From contig JAJDDG010000001.1 of NCBI GenBank assembly GCA_029260435.1, forward strand, positions 1-35,352: a DNA stretch of 35,352 nt, written 5' to 3'. The position numbers and the translations under genes were made by a program. The notes under the pieces are model-generated. The model was not told the DNA's origin. It made no database searches and worked only from the letters and a program-made list of their open reading frames with translations. How positions within the stretch are numbered: the first letter of the stretch is position 1; each line of letters begins with the position of its first letter. Below are positions 24,837-32,995 of this stretch, piece after piece. The stretch comes from Phycisphaerales bacterium. Lineage in GTDB: Bacteria > Planctomycetota > Phycisphaerae > Phycisphaerales > UBA1924.

Positions 24837-26470
24837 GATTTGTGCGCCCCGCCCGATGCCACGCGGATCACATCTTCGAGGATCTCGCGAGAGTTGGCGC
24901 ACCGCGGCATCTTGTGCTGCCCGCCCAGCTTGCCGCGTGCGTCCATCCACGCGTGGAACGCGCCCGCGGGCAGCGTCGTGATCGTCGGCTCGCCCATGCC
25001 CAGCGAATCGGTGCGCTTGGTTTTGTAATCGACGTTGATCCGTTTGAGCGACTCATCGAACGAACGCCCGAAGCGTTCCAGTGCGCCGTTCTCCCTGTCG
25101 CCCAGCCACTCGATCGCGAGTTCGAGCCCGCCCGATCGATCCGGCGCGGGGTACACCGGCGCAGCGGTGAACTCCCCGACGCTCGCGCCGCTCTCGTAAC
25201 GCGCGGTCTCGACCGCCTTCTCGATCTCCTCGACGATCAGGTTCTCGCCGAACGCGTTGATGAAATGCCGGTGCCGCCCGACGATCCGCATCCGGACCGG
25301 GCCCTCGTGCGCGAGGGAGTCGAATTCGACAACATCCCCGATCACATACCGCCACAGCCCAGCGCACGTCGTCATCACCACGACATACCGCTGCCCGCGC
25401 TCGACTTCGTCTGCGCCGAACGCTCGCGGGTTATCCGCGCCCATCTCCTCGACCGGCACAAACTCGAAATAGTTGCCCACGTCCGATTGCAGACGCAGCC
25501 CCGGCTCTCCTGCGGTGTCCTGCAGCGCGATGAACCCCTCCGACGCCGGGTACACCTCGAGGCGGTTGGGGATATCGATCTCGGGCGAACCCGACCACAC
25601 CTCGCGCACCCGCGAGTCAAACGGCCCGTACTTCACACCGCCGTGTACAAATAAAGCAAGATGCGGCCACACATCGCTCAGTGTCCTGATCGATGGATCC
25701 TTTTCTTTCGCCAGTTCGAGCACGCGCTGGAACAGCACCAACCCCCAACTCGCCATGCCGGAGATCATCCGCACGTCCTGGCGCACACTTGAGCGCGCCA
25801 TCGCCTCGATCTTGTCGGGCCAGTGGCTCATCAGCGCGATATCCTTGCCCGGCGCGTACACCTCCGAGAGTGGCCAGTGGATCAACCCCGCGACGATCCC
25901 CGACAGATCACCAGTGCGGATACCGTGCTCGTTTGTCGAGACATCGGTTGACCCGCCCAGGAACAGCAGGCGTCCGCCGAATAACCGCGGCAGGGAGACG
26001 CCCATCCGCGAGGCGTGCGCGAAGATGTCCATCGCGGCGCGGTAGTTGGAGCGCATCATCTCTTTGGAGACGGGAATGAATTTCTCGCCGCCTGTTGTGC
26101 CGCTCGTCTGCGCCCAGTCGCGCACAACGCCGGGCCAGCACACGTCTGGTTCCCCCCCCTCGCGCATGCGTGCCATCTGATCACGAACCATCTCGTAATC
26201 ACCCATCCGCACCGAGCGTCTGTACGCGCGCGCAAGCTCGTTATCCGGGAGCGTCGCGAGCCTGCCGAAGCCGTGCGATCTGCCGAACTCGGTATCCGCA
26301 GCCTTGGCGAGCAGGTGGCGGAGTGTGGCGCGCTGGATCGCCCCGGTGTGGCGGGCCCAGTACCCGGTGTTTGAGAGCAGGCGCGTCCTGCGCAGCAGGT
26401 ACGCGCGGAGCCCGCCCCCGATCGAGGAGGTCCAGCGCAGGCGCCCGGCTTGAGGCGTTGCCCCCTGCAT
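24830..26470 (-). CDS. GH3-family acyl-adenylating enzyme
   Basis: A 546-residue member of the GH3 family, best known from plant enzymes that activate jasmonate or auxin with ATP and join it to an amino acid. The adenylate-forming P-loop-like motif QTSGTTGGEKFIPVSK is near residues 120-135; HGGVKYGPFD, EVYPASEGFIALQD and AGLWRYVIGDVVEF are the acceptor and ATP-site motifs, and IVGRHRHFINAFGENL leads into the mobile C-terminal domain. ATG 26470 follows the hydrolase stop with no gap (TAGATG) and GGAGG lies 8 bases upstream within that gene. In bacteria substrates are mostly unknown. I infer carboxylic-acid activation and amide or ester formation. Confidence 0.92.
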   Translation of the reverse strand: MQGATPQAGRLRWTSSIGGGLRAYLLRRTRLLSNTGYWARHTGAIQRATLRHLLAKAADTEFGRSHGFGRLATLPDNELARAYRRSVRMGDYEMVRDQMARMREGGEPDVCWPGVVRDWAQTSGTTGGEKFIPVSKEMMRSNYRAAMDIFAHASRMGVSLPRLFGGRLLFLGGSTDVSTNEHGIRTGDLSGIVAGLIHWPLSEVYAPGKDIALMSHWPDKIEAMARSSVRQDVRMISGMASWGLVLFQRVLELAKEKDPSIRTLSDVWPHLALFVHGGVKYGPFDSRVREVWSGSPEIDIPNRLEVYPASEGFIALQDTAGEPGLRLQSDVGNYFEFVPVEEMGADNPRAFGADEVERGQRYVVVMTTCAGLWRYVIGDVVEFDSLAHEGPVRMRIVGRHRHFINAFGENLIVEEIEKAVETARYESGASVGEFTAAPVYPAPDRSGGLELAIEWLGDRENGALERFGRSFDESLKRINVDYKTKRTDSLGMGEPTITTLPAGAFHAWMDARGKLGGQHKMPRCANSREILEDVIRVASGGAHKSC

Positions 26471-27307
26471 CTATGCGACCTCCTGCCGCTCCCCGCTTGA
26501 GGCGTTGAGCGAATGCAGGAACTCAATAATCGCCGCGCCCATCTCGTCCGGGCGCTCGATCTGCGCCGCGTGCCCGCAACGTTCGATCCAGCACAGGGTC
26601 GAGTTCGGGAGTAATTGGTGGAACTCCTCGGCGACACTCGCTGGCGTGACCACATCGTGCGTCCCCCACGCCAGGCAGACGGGCACCGTCACCTTGTGCA
26701 GTTCATCGCCGAGATGATCTTTCTTGGCGCTGCGCCCAAGACGTACCAACGCGCGGGCCGCGGTGCGCCGCGAGAGTTCCGCGTGCGCCGCGTCCACCAT
26801 GCCGGGCAGCATCCGCGACGGATCGCAGAAGAGCTCGGTGATTTTCTTATCGATCCACCCGTGGCTGGGAGAGTGCTCCACGTTCCGCTCGTACGACTTC
26901 TCGAACAGCCCGCTCGACCCGCTCAAAACGAGCCCACGCACCATGTCCGGACGTTCCATCGCGATGCGCAGCCCGACGTGCCCGCCCAGCGAGTTGCCCA
27001 CGATCACCACAGGGCCGTCAATCAGCGTCTCAAGCACCGAGATCGTCAGGTGCAACACGCCCTCCACCGAGCACCCCTTGCCCTTCATCTCGAGCAGCGG
27101 CGGCTGCAGCAGCAGGCACTCGGCGTGCTGCGATACCGGGTTCAGGAGCGGGAACCAGTGCTCGTTCTGCCCGAGCAGCCCGTTGAGGAACACAACCGTT
27201 TGTCCGGCCCCAACGCGATCGATACGGATATCCACACCAGTCGCCCGGCTGATCGCCGTGGTCGTGACATGGCCCCCGTTGTCCGGGTTGTTGATGTCTT
27301 CGTGCAT
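26471..27307 (-). CDS. Alpha/beta hydrolase, first gene of GH3 operon
   Basis: A cytosolic hydrolase of about 278 residues. The nucleophile elbow is GNSLGGH (Ser near residue 105), the acid lies in WGTHDVVTP and the His in CGHAAQIERPDEM; the sequence FLNGLLGQNEHWFPLL contributes the oxyanion hole. It resembles the MhpC-type group, which includes C-C and ester hydrolases. ATG 27307 is my choice; a TTG at 27358 lengthens it by 17 unlikely residues, and no good ribosome site precedes either. It is coupled to GH3 by the TAGATG junction. A role in releasing or editing the product of the GH3 or ATP-grasp ligase is inference. Confidence 0.88.
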   Translation of the reverse strand: MHEDINNPDNGGHVTTTAISRATGVDIRIDRVGAGQTVVFLNGLLGQNEHWFPLLNPVSQHAECLLLQPPLLEMKGKGCSVEGVLHLTISVLETLIDGPVVIVGNSLGGHVGLRIAMERPDMVRGLVLSGSSGLFEKSYERNVEHSPSHGWIDKKITELFCDPSRMLPGMVDAAHAELSRRTAARALVRLGRSAKKDHLGDELHKVTVPVCLAWGTHDVVTPASVAEEFHQLLPNSTLCWIERCGHAAQIERPDEMGAAIIEFLHSLNASSGERQEVA

Positions 27308-27425
27308 AAATACTGGTTGCCGGATGATTTGTTCGTGTGCTCGACCCCGAGGGCGCAAGCCAAGGCCGCAGAAGCCTACCCGAAACTATGTTAGTGATTC
27401 CTTCACTTTGATTCCATGATCGGGT

Positions 27426-28175
27426 TCAACCCAAATTCAGCCCCATCATCGCCGGTTCCCGGGTCGGGAGTTCCCGCGAGAGCACCCGATCGAGGTAGAC
27501 CCCCAGCAGACGCGCCGCCCGCGCGAGCGTGTCCGGGTCTTCGTTCTCCGCGTCAAACGCCCCGAGCCCGGGCAGCTCATCGAGCCGGGCGAGTGCATCG
27601 ATCGTCTCCCGTCGGACGCGCCAGGATCCTTCCCGCCCGTTGCCCCCTCCCGGGTCGGGCATAACCCCGCCCCCCGATGCGCTGAACCCGAGTGTCTTGC
27701 CGCGTAGATCGTCGCAGGCGAGCCGCGGGCGGTACCCCGTCTCTCGCAGCAAGACGAGCAGGAACGCCGTCGTGGTGAGCGCGAGGCGGTCGTGATCGTC
27801 CAGGCGCGTCAGCGAGCGGTGCAACGCGTCGAACAAATTGGGGTGCGGGTCCGAGTCCGTGACCGCATGGTACGTCGTGTCCACCATGTACAGCCCGATG
27901 TAATACGCCCCGAGCCCGCGCCGCGCCGCCCAGAACACCGTCTGCAGATCCCACTCCGTGAGCAGCGCAAGCTCCGAATTCGGTCGGCTCAGCGCAACGA
28001 TGTGCCCGCCGGTCAATACCTCCAGCCCGCCAGAAAACGGGGCCTTGTCCCGACGCGACCCCTTCGCAAGACACCGGATCACCCCGTGCCCGCGCGCGAG
28101 CAGCGCCGCCGTCTGCGACGTCTCCGAGAAGTCCCACTGTCGCAGGACGATGCCCTGATCCTGGATCGTTTCCAC
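27426..28175 (-). CDS. recO: DNA repair protein RecO, zinc-finger cysteines missing
   Basis: RecO helps load RecA on SSB-coated DNA with RecR. The N-terminal OB fold reads QDQGIVLRQWDFSETSQTAAL, then FSGGLEVLTGGHIVAL, followed by the helical domain with LLRETGYRPRL. At the place where most RecO proteins have a four-Cys zinc site, this one reads LACDDLRGKTLGFSASGGGVMPD, with only one Cys. The protein is 249 residues, normal. The start is GTG 28175, with no Shine-Dalgarno site but a TATGCT box 6 bases before it. It lies 30 bases after the HDOD gene. Confidence 0.88.
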   Translation of the reverse strand: METIQDQGIVLRQWDFSETSQTAALLARGHGVIRCLAKGSRRDKAPFSGGLEVLTGGHIVALSRPNSELALLTEWDLQTVFWAARRGLGAYYIGLYMVDTTYHAVTDSDPHPNLFDALHRSLTRLDDHDRLALTTTAFLLVLLRETGYRPRLACDDLRGKTLGFSASGGGVMPDPGGGNGREGSWRVRRETIDALARLDELPGLGAFDAENEDPDTLARAARLLGVYLDRVLSRELPTREPAMMGLNLG

Positions 28176-28181
28176 ACCACC

Positions 28182-28187
28182 AGCATA
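28182..28187 (-). promoter_or_regulatory. TATGCT box six bases before recO start
   Basis: On the - strand TATGCT ends exactly 6 bases before GTG 28175. The six bases between are GGTGGT, which is not a good Shine-Dalgarno site at that distance. The arrangement fits a leaderless transcript starting at the G of GTG, inside the short gap after the HDOD gene. No -35 element is seen. Confidence 0.4.
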
Positions 28188-28205
28188 CGCCCACCGGGCA
28201 GCGAC

Positions 28206-29411
28206 CTACGCCGCGAGTTGCTGGATGATCCGCAAGATTTTTTCCGCCTGCTCCGGATCGTGCGTGTCGAGCATGAGTTCTTCGCGGATCTGCTCGGGGG
28301 ATTGTGAGGCGGGGTCGATCGTGATCGAGAGGACGCGGTTGCCCTCGGCATCGACGATAAACGCCGCGATGCGTTTGTTGGTCTTGCCTTCGAGTTCGAG
28401 TGTTGTCGAGTTGCCCTCGAACGTGAGCGCGCAACCGTCGAGATCCTGCTCCTCTGTTTCCGGCTCGACGCCCAGCTGCTCGTTCGCAGCGTCAACAATG
28501 CTCTGTACGCTGATCGACGGGTCGATCAGTTTGCCGAACATCTGCTTCGTCGATTCGTAGTCCGCCGCCGCGTCCTTGATGACCGCGCGTAATTCGTCTT
28601 TTTTCAGCCCGAACAGCGAGCGAGCAAGCCCCTCCATCCGCCCGTCCGGTTTGGCGATGCCGGGATCGATCAGCGGGAGCGTGCCGACAAAGTGCGCGAC
28701 GCACTGTATCAGCGAGTCTGCATTTTTCCGATCGCACGTGCCGACAGGCTGGTGGTGTCTCGCGATGGGCTTGCTCAGGGATTCCGGGAAGTGCCACATC
28801 TTGCTCGTCATCACGATGCCAACGTCTACGTGCGTGAACTCGAACCATTGCCGTTCGGCTCTGAGCAGAGCAACCGGATCGCTCGTGACATCGACCACGT
28901 TGCAGTAGTCCTCCCCGACCAGCATCGGCATCACGCCGATCCCGGCATCGAGCATCAGCCCCACGATGAACATCTGTCCTGTGAGCGAGTGGTTGAACCG
29001 TTCGACGATGTGAAAGGCAAGCCACGCGCGCATCAATGCGTGTGTCCACAGCACACCCGTGCTGGGGCACCCCTTCATCGTTTCTGAAAGATGGAACCCC
29101 AGCGCCATCGCCTTGGTCCGCTCGATCCCCAGCAGCACGATCGCCCGCTGCAGGTTTGTTACCTCGCCCCGCTGCGCGTACGCCGCCGAGTTCGCCAAGC
29201 GGAGCATCCGCCCCGTCAGCGCCTGGTCCGTTTTGATCAGGTCCGCGAAGTCCCGGATCCCGGAATTCGGTTTATCGATGAGATTCAGCACCTCGATCGC
29301 CACCTGGGGCAGCGTCGGCAGCGAACTGTCGCCTAATCGTCGGGCAATCTTCCTGTGGATCTGCTCAACCTCAGCACCTGTCGGTTGTCTGTTGACCTCA
29401 TTCGACATCAT
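28206..29411 (-). CDS. HDOD domain signalling protein
   Basis: An HDOD protein of 401 residues; this HD-related domain lacks the catalytic metal site and is found in regulators of cell cycle, stress and two-component signalling. The domain covers about residues 20-225, with SLPTLPQVAIEVLNLIDKPN, FADLIKTDQALTGRMLRLAN and LQRAIVLLGIERTKAMAL. A C-terminal region of about 150 residues, ending PEQAEKILRIIQQLAA, has no domain I can name; part of it (EGNSTTLELEGKTNKRIAAF) is beta-rich. Two adjacent ATGs (29411, 29408) are possible; GGAGA lies 8 bases before the first. It is divergent from parA. Confidence 0.9.
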   Translation of the reverse strand: MMSNEVNRQPTGAEVEQIHRKIARRLGDSSLPTLPQVAIEVLNLIDKPNSGIRDFADLIKTDQALTGRMLRLANSAAYAQRGEVTNLQRAIVLLGIERTKAMALGFHLSETMKGCPSTGVLWTHALMRAWLAFHIVERFNHSLTGQMFIVGLMLDAGIGVMPMLVGEDYCNVVDVTSDPVALLRAERQWFEFTHVDVGIVMTSKMWHFPESLSKPIARHHQPVGTCDRKNADSLIQCVAHFVGTLPLIDPGIAKPDGRMEGLARSLFGLKKDELRAVIKDAAADYESTKQMFGKLIDPSISVQSIVDAANEQLGVEPETEEQDLDGCALTFEGNSTTLELEGKTNKRIAAFIVDAEGNRVLSITIDPASQSPEQIREELMLDTHDPEQAEKILRIIQQLAA

Positions 29412-29543
29412 TCTGCGGGTCTCCCATGAGTGGACTTGTACAGATAGCCCACCGTCATCAACAGACAACCCCCAACCCGGGTATTCATCGTCCATTCACC
29501 ATCAGATATTCGATGTTTGCGCTCCCCGGAGACCCCCAACAGA

Positions 29544-29549
29544 TACACT
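29544..29549 (+). promoter_or_regulatory. Possible parA -10 box (TACACT)
   Basis: TACACT lies 11 bases before ATG 29561, the same hexamer found 10 bases before atpG. There is no Shine-Dalgarno site in between, so the leader would be about 5 bases. Earlier in-frame ATGs (29426, 29513) would place this box inside the gene, so it also bears on start choice. Confidence 0.3.
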
Positions 29550-29560
29550 CACCCCCAGAA

Positions 29561-30511
29561 ATGCCCCAGAGAACCGCATCCAATCCAGAAGAAACTCTTC
29601 GCCTGTCCACACCAGTTCCGGGGGGGAGCCCCGCCAGAACGATCGCCCTGATGAACCAGAAGGGCGGCGTGGGCAAGTCCACCACCGCCGTCAACCTCGC
29701 CGCGGGCATCGCCGCGATGGGGCGATCCGTGCTCCTCGTCGATCTCGACCCGCAGGCCCACTCCACTCTCCATCTCGGGATCGATCAAGACACCCTCAAC
29801 GCCTCGATCTACGACACCCTGATCGACCCCGCCCGCGCTCCCGATGCCCTCGTCGAGGCGCGCAAAAACCTCTTCCTGCTGCCCTCGGTCGTGGACCTTG
29901 TGGGCGCGGAGATCGAGCTCGCCTCGATGCCCGCGCGTGAGAAACGCCTCGCCCAGGGCATCGTCAGCCTGCCCGGGCGCTTCGAGTTCGTCATCATCGA
30001 TTGCCCACCCTCGCTGGGCTTGCTCACCATGAACGCCCTCGCCGCCGTGCGCGAGGTGATCGTCCCGCTCCAGGCGCACTTCCTCGCGCTGCAGGGACTC
30101 AGCCGTCTGCTGGAAACCGTCATGCTTGTCGGGCGCTCGGTGAACCCGCGCCTGCGCGTCTCGGGCGCGATCCTCTGCATGCACGAGGAAAAAACCCGCC
30201 ACTCAAAGGAAGTCGTCGCGGATCTCGAAGCGTTCTTCAAGGCCTCCCGCGAGAAAGACGTCCCGTGGCGCGGCGCCGGGCTCTACCGCCCACCGATCCG
30301 GCGCAACGTCAAGCTCGCCGAGTGTCCCAGCTTCGGGCAGACCATTTTCGAATACGCGCGGTGGTGCCCCGGCGCACTGGACTACGAGGCGCTCTCCAAA
30401 GCCATCGTTACACAGTGGGACCGCTTCCTCGAGCGCAAAGACGATGCAGCGACGCACCACGCGCCGCACGTGGATGTCCGTTCGGACATCCCGAGAGTCC
30501 CCGCGCCGTGA
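29561..30511 (+). CDS. parA: ParA/Soj-family ATPase
   Basis: A deviant-Walker ATPase used in chromosome, plasmid or protein positioning, about 316 residues. Walker A is KGGVGKST at residues 34-41 with the signature Lys, followed by LLVDLDPQAHSTLHL and IIDCPPSLGLLTMNAL (Walker B). There is no N-terminal DNA-binding domain as in plasmid ParA. ParB is not next to it; vanZ and murJ follow instead. The C-terminal 30 residues are charged and low complexity. The start is uncertain: ATG 29561 gives a normal family N-terminus, while the longer frame from 29426 adds 45 unlikely residues. The stop overlaps the vanZ-like start as GTGA. Confidence 0.9.
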   Translation: MPQRTASNPEETLRLSTPVPGGSPARTIALMNQKGGVGKSTTAVNLAAGIAAMGRSVLLVDLDPQAHSTLHLGIDQDTLNASIYDTLIDPARAPDALVEARKNLFLLPSVVDLVGAEIELASMPAREKRLAQGIVSLPGRFEFVIIDCPPSLGLLTMNALAAVREVIVPLQAHFLALQGLSRLLETVMLVGRSVNPRLRVSGAILCMHEEKTRHSKEVVADLEAFFKASREKDVPWRGAGLYRPPIRRNVKLAECPSFGQTIFEYARWCPGALDYEALSKAIVTQWDRFLERKDDAATHHAPHVDVRSDIPRVPAP

Positions 30512-30918
30512 CCCCCTCCATCTCGCCCCCCGCCACCCCCCGTACCCCCCCCGCATTCCCCTCGCGCGCACATTGGCGGATCATCTTGGCGCTCTACACC
30601 CTCACCCTCGTCACCGCGACGCACTGGCCCCGCCTCGCGTTCGAGAACATCACCATCCCGCGCGTCGATCTCCTGCTCCACCTCTCCGCGTTCTCAGCCC
30701 TCGCCCTGCTCGCCCTGCCAGCACGCCTGTTCCGCACACCGAAGAACACACCGGCGACCATCGCCGTACTCATCTTGTTCGCCGCGCTGGACGAGAGCAC
30801 CCAGGCGATCCCGATCCTCCACCGCCATACATCGTTCCTCGATTTCGCCGCCGATGTGCTGGGTATCCTGGTGGGCGTAGTGCTCTGGCTCGGGTTCACC
30901 CGCCTCGCCCGCCGATAG
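30508..30918 (+). CDS. VanZ-like membrane protein
   Basis: A small integral membrane protein of 136 residues with four hydrophobic helices (about 25-45, 50-72, 80-96, 110-130). The signature is HLSAFSALALLALP followed by ALDESTQAIPI and FLDFAADVLGILVG, matching the DExxQ...DxxADxxG pattern of VanZ-like proteins. VanZ itself gives low-level teicoplanin resistance; the function of most relatives is unknown. The start is GTG 30508, overlapping the parA stop, and murJ begins 9 bases after its stop, so all three genes are probably on one transcript. The link with murJ suggests an envelope role (inference). Confidence 0.85.
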   Translation: MTPSISPPATPRTPPAFPSRAHWRIILALYTLTLVTATHWPRLAFENITIPRVDLLLHLSAFSALALLALPARLFRTPKNTPATIAVLILFAALDESTQAIPILHRHTSFLDFAADVLGILVGVVLWLGFTRLARR

Positions 30919-30927
30919 TCCCTCTGC

Positions 30928-32637
30928 ATGCCCGACACCGATCCCCAAGAACCAAGCCCCTCAACCGCACCTCCCGCACCCGTGCAGGGGAGTCGTTGTG
31001 AAGACGAAGAGACGGACACCGTTGGAAATGAGCGGAGTGTGGGGGGGGCGGGGGGCGTGGGGGGGTTTGTTGCGCACGCACACACGTTCGCCGGGCTCAC
31101 ACTGGTATCCCGTGTCCTCGGGCTCGCGCGGGACATGATCTGCTCGCGCGTCTTCGGCGCATCGGGGCTCTGGTCTGCTTGGGTCGTTGCCTTCGTCGTG
31201 CCAAATGTCTTCCGCCGCCTCTTCGGCGAGGGCGCGCTCAGCGCCGCGTTTATCCCCGAGTACACCCGCCTCTCCGATAGCGATCCCCAAACCGCAGCCA
31301 AGCTCGCCTCTCTCACCCTCGCCGGCACGACCCTCCTGCTCACCGGGCTGGTGATCCTCGCCGAGCTTGTCCTCTGGATCCTCGGTGCCCTCACCCCGCT
31401 TGGCGAGAGTGCGCCGGATGTCATCCGCTTCACGATGATCATGCTGCCTTACATGCCGCTGGTGTGCGCCGCCGCGCTGCTGGGCGGCATGCTCCAGGCG
31501 CACGGGCGCTTCGCGCCCAGCGCCGCGGCGCCGATCGTCCTGAATGTCTGCATGATCATCGCCGTCTGGTTCGCCGCCTCCGCCAACAACGCCCCGCCCC
31601 TCGACACCGCTGTCGCCCTCTCTGTTTCTGTTGTCGTTGCGGGCGTGCTGCAAGCCGCGTGGGTGCTGTTTGCGCTGCACAGACATGTGCGCTGGACCCG
31701 CGCCGTGTCAGATGCCCGCGTCGCTGCTCGGCGCATGATCTTCCGCATGGGCCCTGTCCTGCTCGGGCTCGGTGCGCTGCAAATCTCCACCCTGCTCGAC
31801 GCACTCATCGCAGGATGGCCCAACATCGTGGGCGACACCATCCCCATCCCGGGCAACCCCATCGCCTACCCGCTCGACGAAACCGCCGCCGGGCTCATCT
31901 ACTACGCCCAGCGCCTCTATCAGTTCCCGCTCGGCGTCTTTGCGATCGCCATCGCTACCGCCGTTTTTCCAACCCTCTCGCGCCACACCGACGACCAGGC
32001 GCAGTTCACCTCCATCCTCTCCCGAGGCATCCGACTCTCCCTCTTCATCGCGCTGCCCGCCTCCGTCGGGCTCATCCTCGTGCGCACCGAACTGATCAAC
32101 GTCATCTACGCCGGCGGCGAGTTCACACCCGATGCCGCGCATCGCGTCGCGTTCATCCTTCTCGCGTACGCACCCGCGGTCTGGGCGTACTCGCTCACGC
32201 AGGTGCTCACCCGCGCGTTTTATGCAAAGGGCGACACCATCACCCCCATGCGGGTCGGGCTCTTCGCGATCGCACTCAATCTCGCGCTGAACCTCTCGCT
32301 CATCTGGTTCTTCCGCGAAGCCGGGCTCGCCCTCGCGACATCCATCAGCGCCATCGTGCAGGCGCTCATCCTCGCGCGCCTCGCATCCAAGCGCCTCGCC
32401 CCGGGTCTCGCGGCTGTAACCCTGCCCAGCGCCGCCTCCAGCGCGATGCTCACCGGCGCGATGGCCCTCGCGGTATTCGGCGTTTCATTCATCGAATGGC
32501 CCACAGAGGGTGCCGCGTTCGCTTCCCGCCTCGCCCGCCTGCTCGTACTCACCGCAATCGGTGGGGGTGTCTATGTTCTGCTCGCCCGCCTCACCAACCG
32601 CCCCGAGCTGCGTTGGCTGATTTCCCGTTCTGCGTGA
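30928..32637 (+). CDS. murJ: Lipid II flippase MurJ (MviN)
   Basis: Moves lipid II across the inner membrane for peptidoglycan synthesis; a multi-helix MOP-type transporter, 569 residues. Diagnostic segments are LVSRVLGLARDMICSRVFGA, VPNVFRRLFGEGALSAAFIP, YYAQRLYQFPLGVFAIAIAT and VLTRAFYAKGDTITPMRVG. The first 50 residues are not part of the usual protein: they are Pro/Ser- and then Gly-rich, and the Gly part is encoded by G runs at 31041-31067. ATG 30928 fits the tight operon; an alternative GTG inside the G-rich part would give the standard length. Its presence implies a peptidoglycan wall. Confidence 0.95.
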   Translation: MPDTDPQEPSPSTAPPAPVQGSRCEDEETDTVGNERSVGGAGGVGGFVAHAHTFAGLTLVSRVLGLARDMICSRVFGASGLWSAWVVAFVVPNVFRRLFGEGALSAAFIPEYTRLSDSDPQTAAKLASLTLAGTTLLLTGLVILAELVLWILGALTPLGESAPDVIRFTMIMLPYMPLVCAAALLGGMLQAHGRFAPSAAAPIVLNVCMIIAVWFAASANNAPPLDTAVALSVSVVVAGVLQAAWVLFALHRHVRWTRAVSDARVAARRMIFRMGPVLLGLGALQISTLLDALIAGWPNIVGDTIPIPGNPIAYPLDETAAGLIYYAQRLYQFPLGVFAIAIATAVFPTLSRHTDDQAQFTSILSRGIRLSLFIALPASVGLILVRTELINVIYAGGEFTPDAAHRVAFILLAYAPAVWAYSLTQVLTRAFYAKGDTITPMRVGLFAIALNLALNLSLIWFFREAGLALATSISAIVQALILARLASKRLAPGLAAVTLPSAASSAMLTGAMALAVFGVSFIEWPTEGAAFASRLARLLVLTAIGGGVYVLLARLTNRPELRWLISRSA

Positions 32638-32685
32638 GAGATGCCGTCTCGGAACTTACGCCGTTTCGACTCGATCAGCCGATGA

Positions 32686-32736
32686 ACGCCCACGTGCCAG
32701 CCCGTTGGGCGTAGGGGTCGGGGTCTGTTTACGCCC
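32686..32736 (+). promoter_or_regulatory. Two mutually exclusive hairpins between murJ and entericidin-like gene
   Basis: ACGCCCA at 32686-32692 pairs with TGGGCGT at 32706-32712. The same downstream arm, read as GGGCGTA at 32707-32713, pairs with TACGCCC at 32730-32736. Each stem is 7 bases and both cannot form together. They lie 26-77 bases before the lipoprotein start. This could be a terminator/antiterminator pair or simply a murJ terminator; no U run follows either stem. Confidence 0.35.
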
Positions 32737-32762
32737 CGCGCATTGCCCTCAGGAGAACGACC

Positions 32763-32957
32763 ATGAACCGCATCACGATTATCAGAATCCTCCGCGACAT
32801 CGCACTCTGCGCCGCCGCTGTCCTTTTCCTCGCCCTCATCCCCTCGTGCAACACCGTCGCGGGCTTCGGCAAGGACATTCAGGCGATCGCCGGGGGCGGG
32901 CAGGACATCGTGGACGATGTCTCGGGCAACAAAGCCCAGCACGCCGAGGCCTACTAA
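32763..32957 (+). CDS. Entericidin-like small lipoprotein
   Basis: A 64-residue peptide with a signal sequence ending in the lipobox IPSC (Cys29), then CNTVAGFGKDIQAIAGGGQD, closely like the mature start of entericidin A/B (CNTxxGxGxDxQ). Entericidins are small cell-envelope lipoproteins described as an antidote/toxin pair in E. coli; only one copy is here. GGAG lies 7 bases before ATG 32763. It has its own short leader with two alternative hairpins, and about 50 bases separate it from glgP. Confidence 0.85.
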   Translation: MNRITIIRILRDIALCAAAVLFLALIPSCNTVAGFGKDIQAIAGGGQDIVDDVSGNKAQHAEAY

Positions 32958-32995
32958 ATCCACCACCACACTCCACCCCCCCCCTGATTGTGGGA

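Noticed and set aside
27308-27425. Promoter of the GH3 operon in an AT-richer patch with GATTCC repeats
   Set aside because: Several weak -10-like strings but none with a matching -35 or clear spacing; not strong enough to list.
29426-29560. Longer parA start
   Set aside because: The extra 45 residues do not resemble ParA and would cover the divergent promoter region with HDOD.
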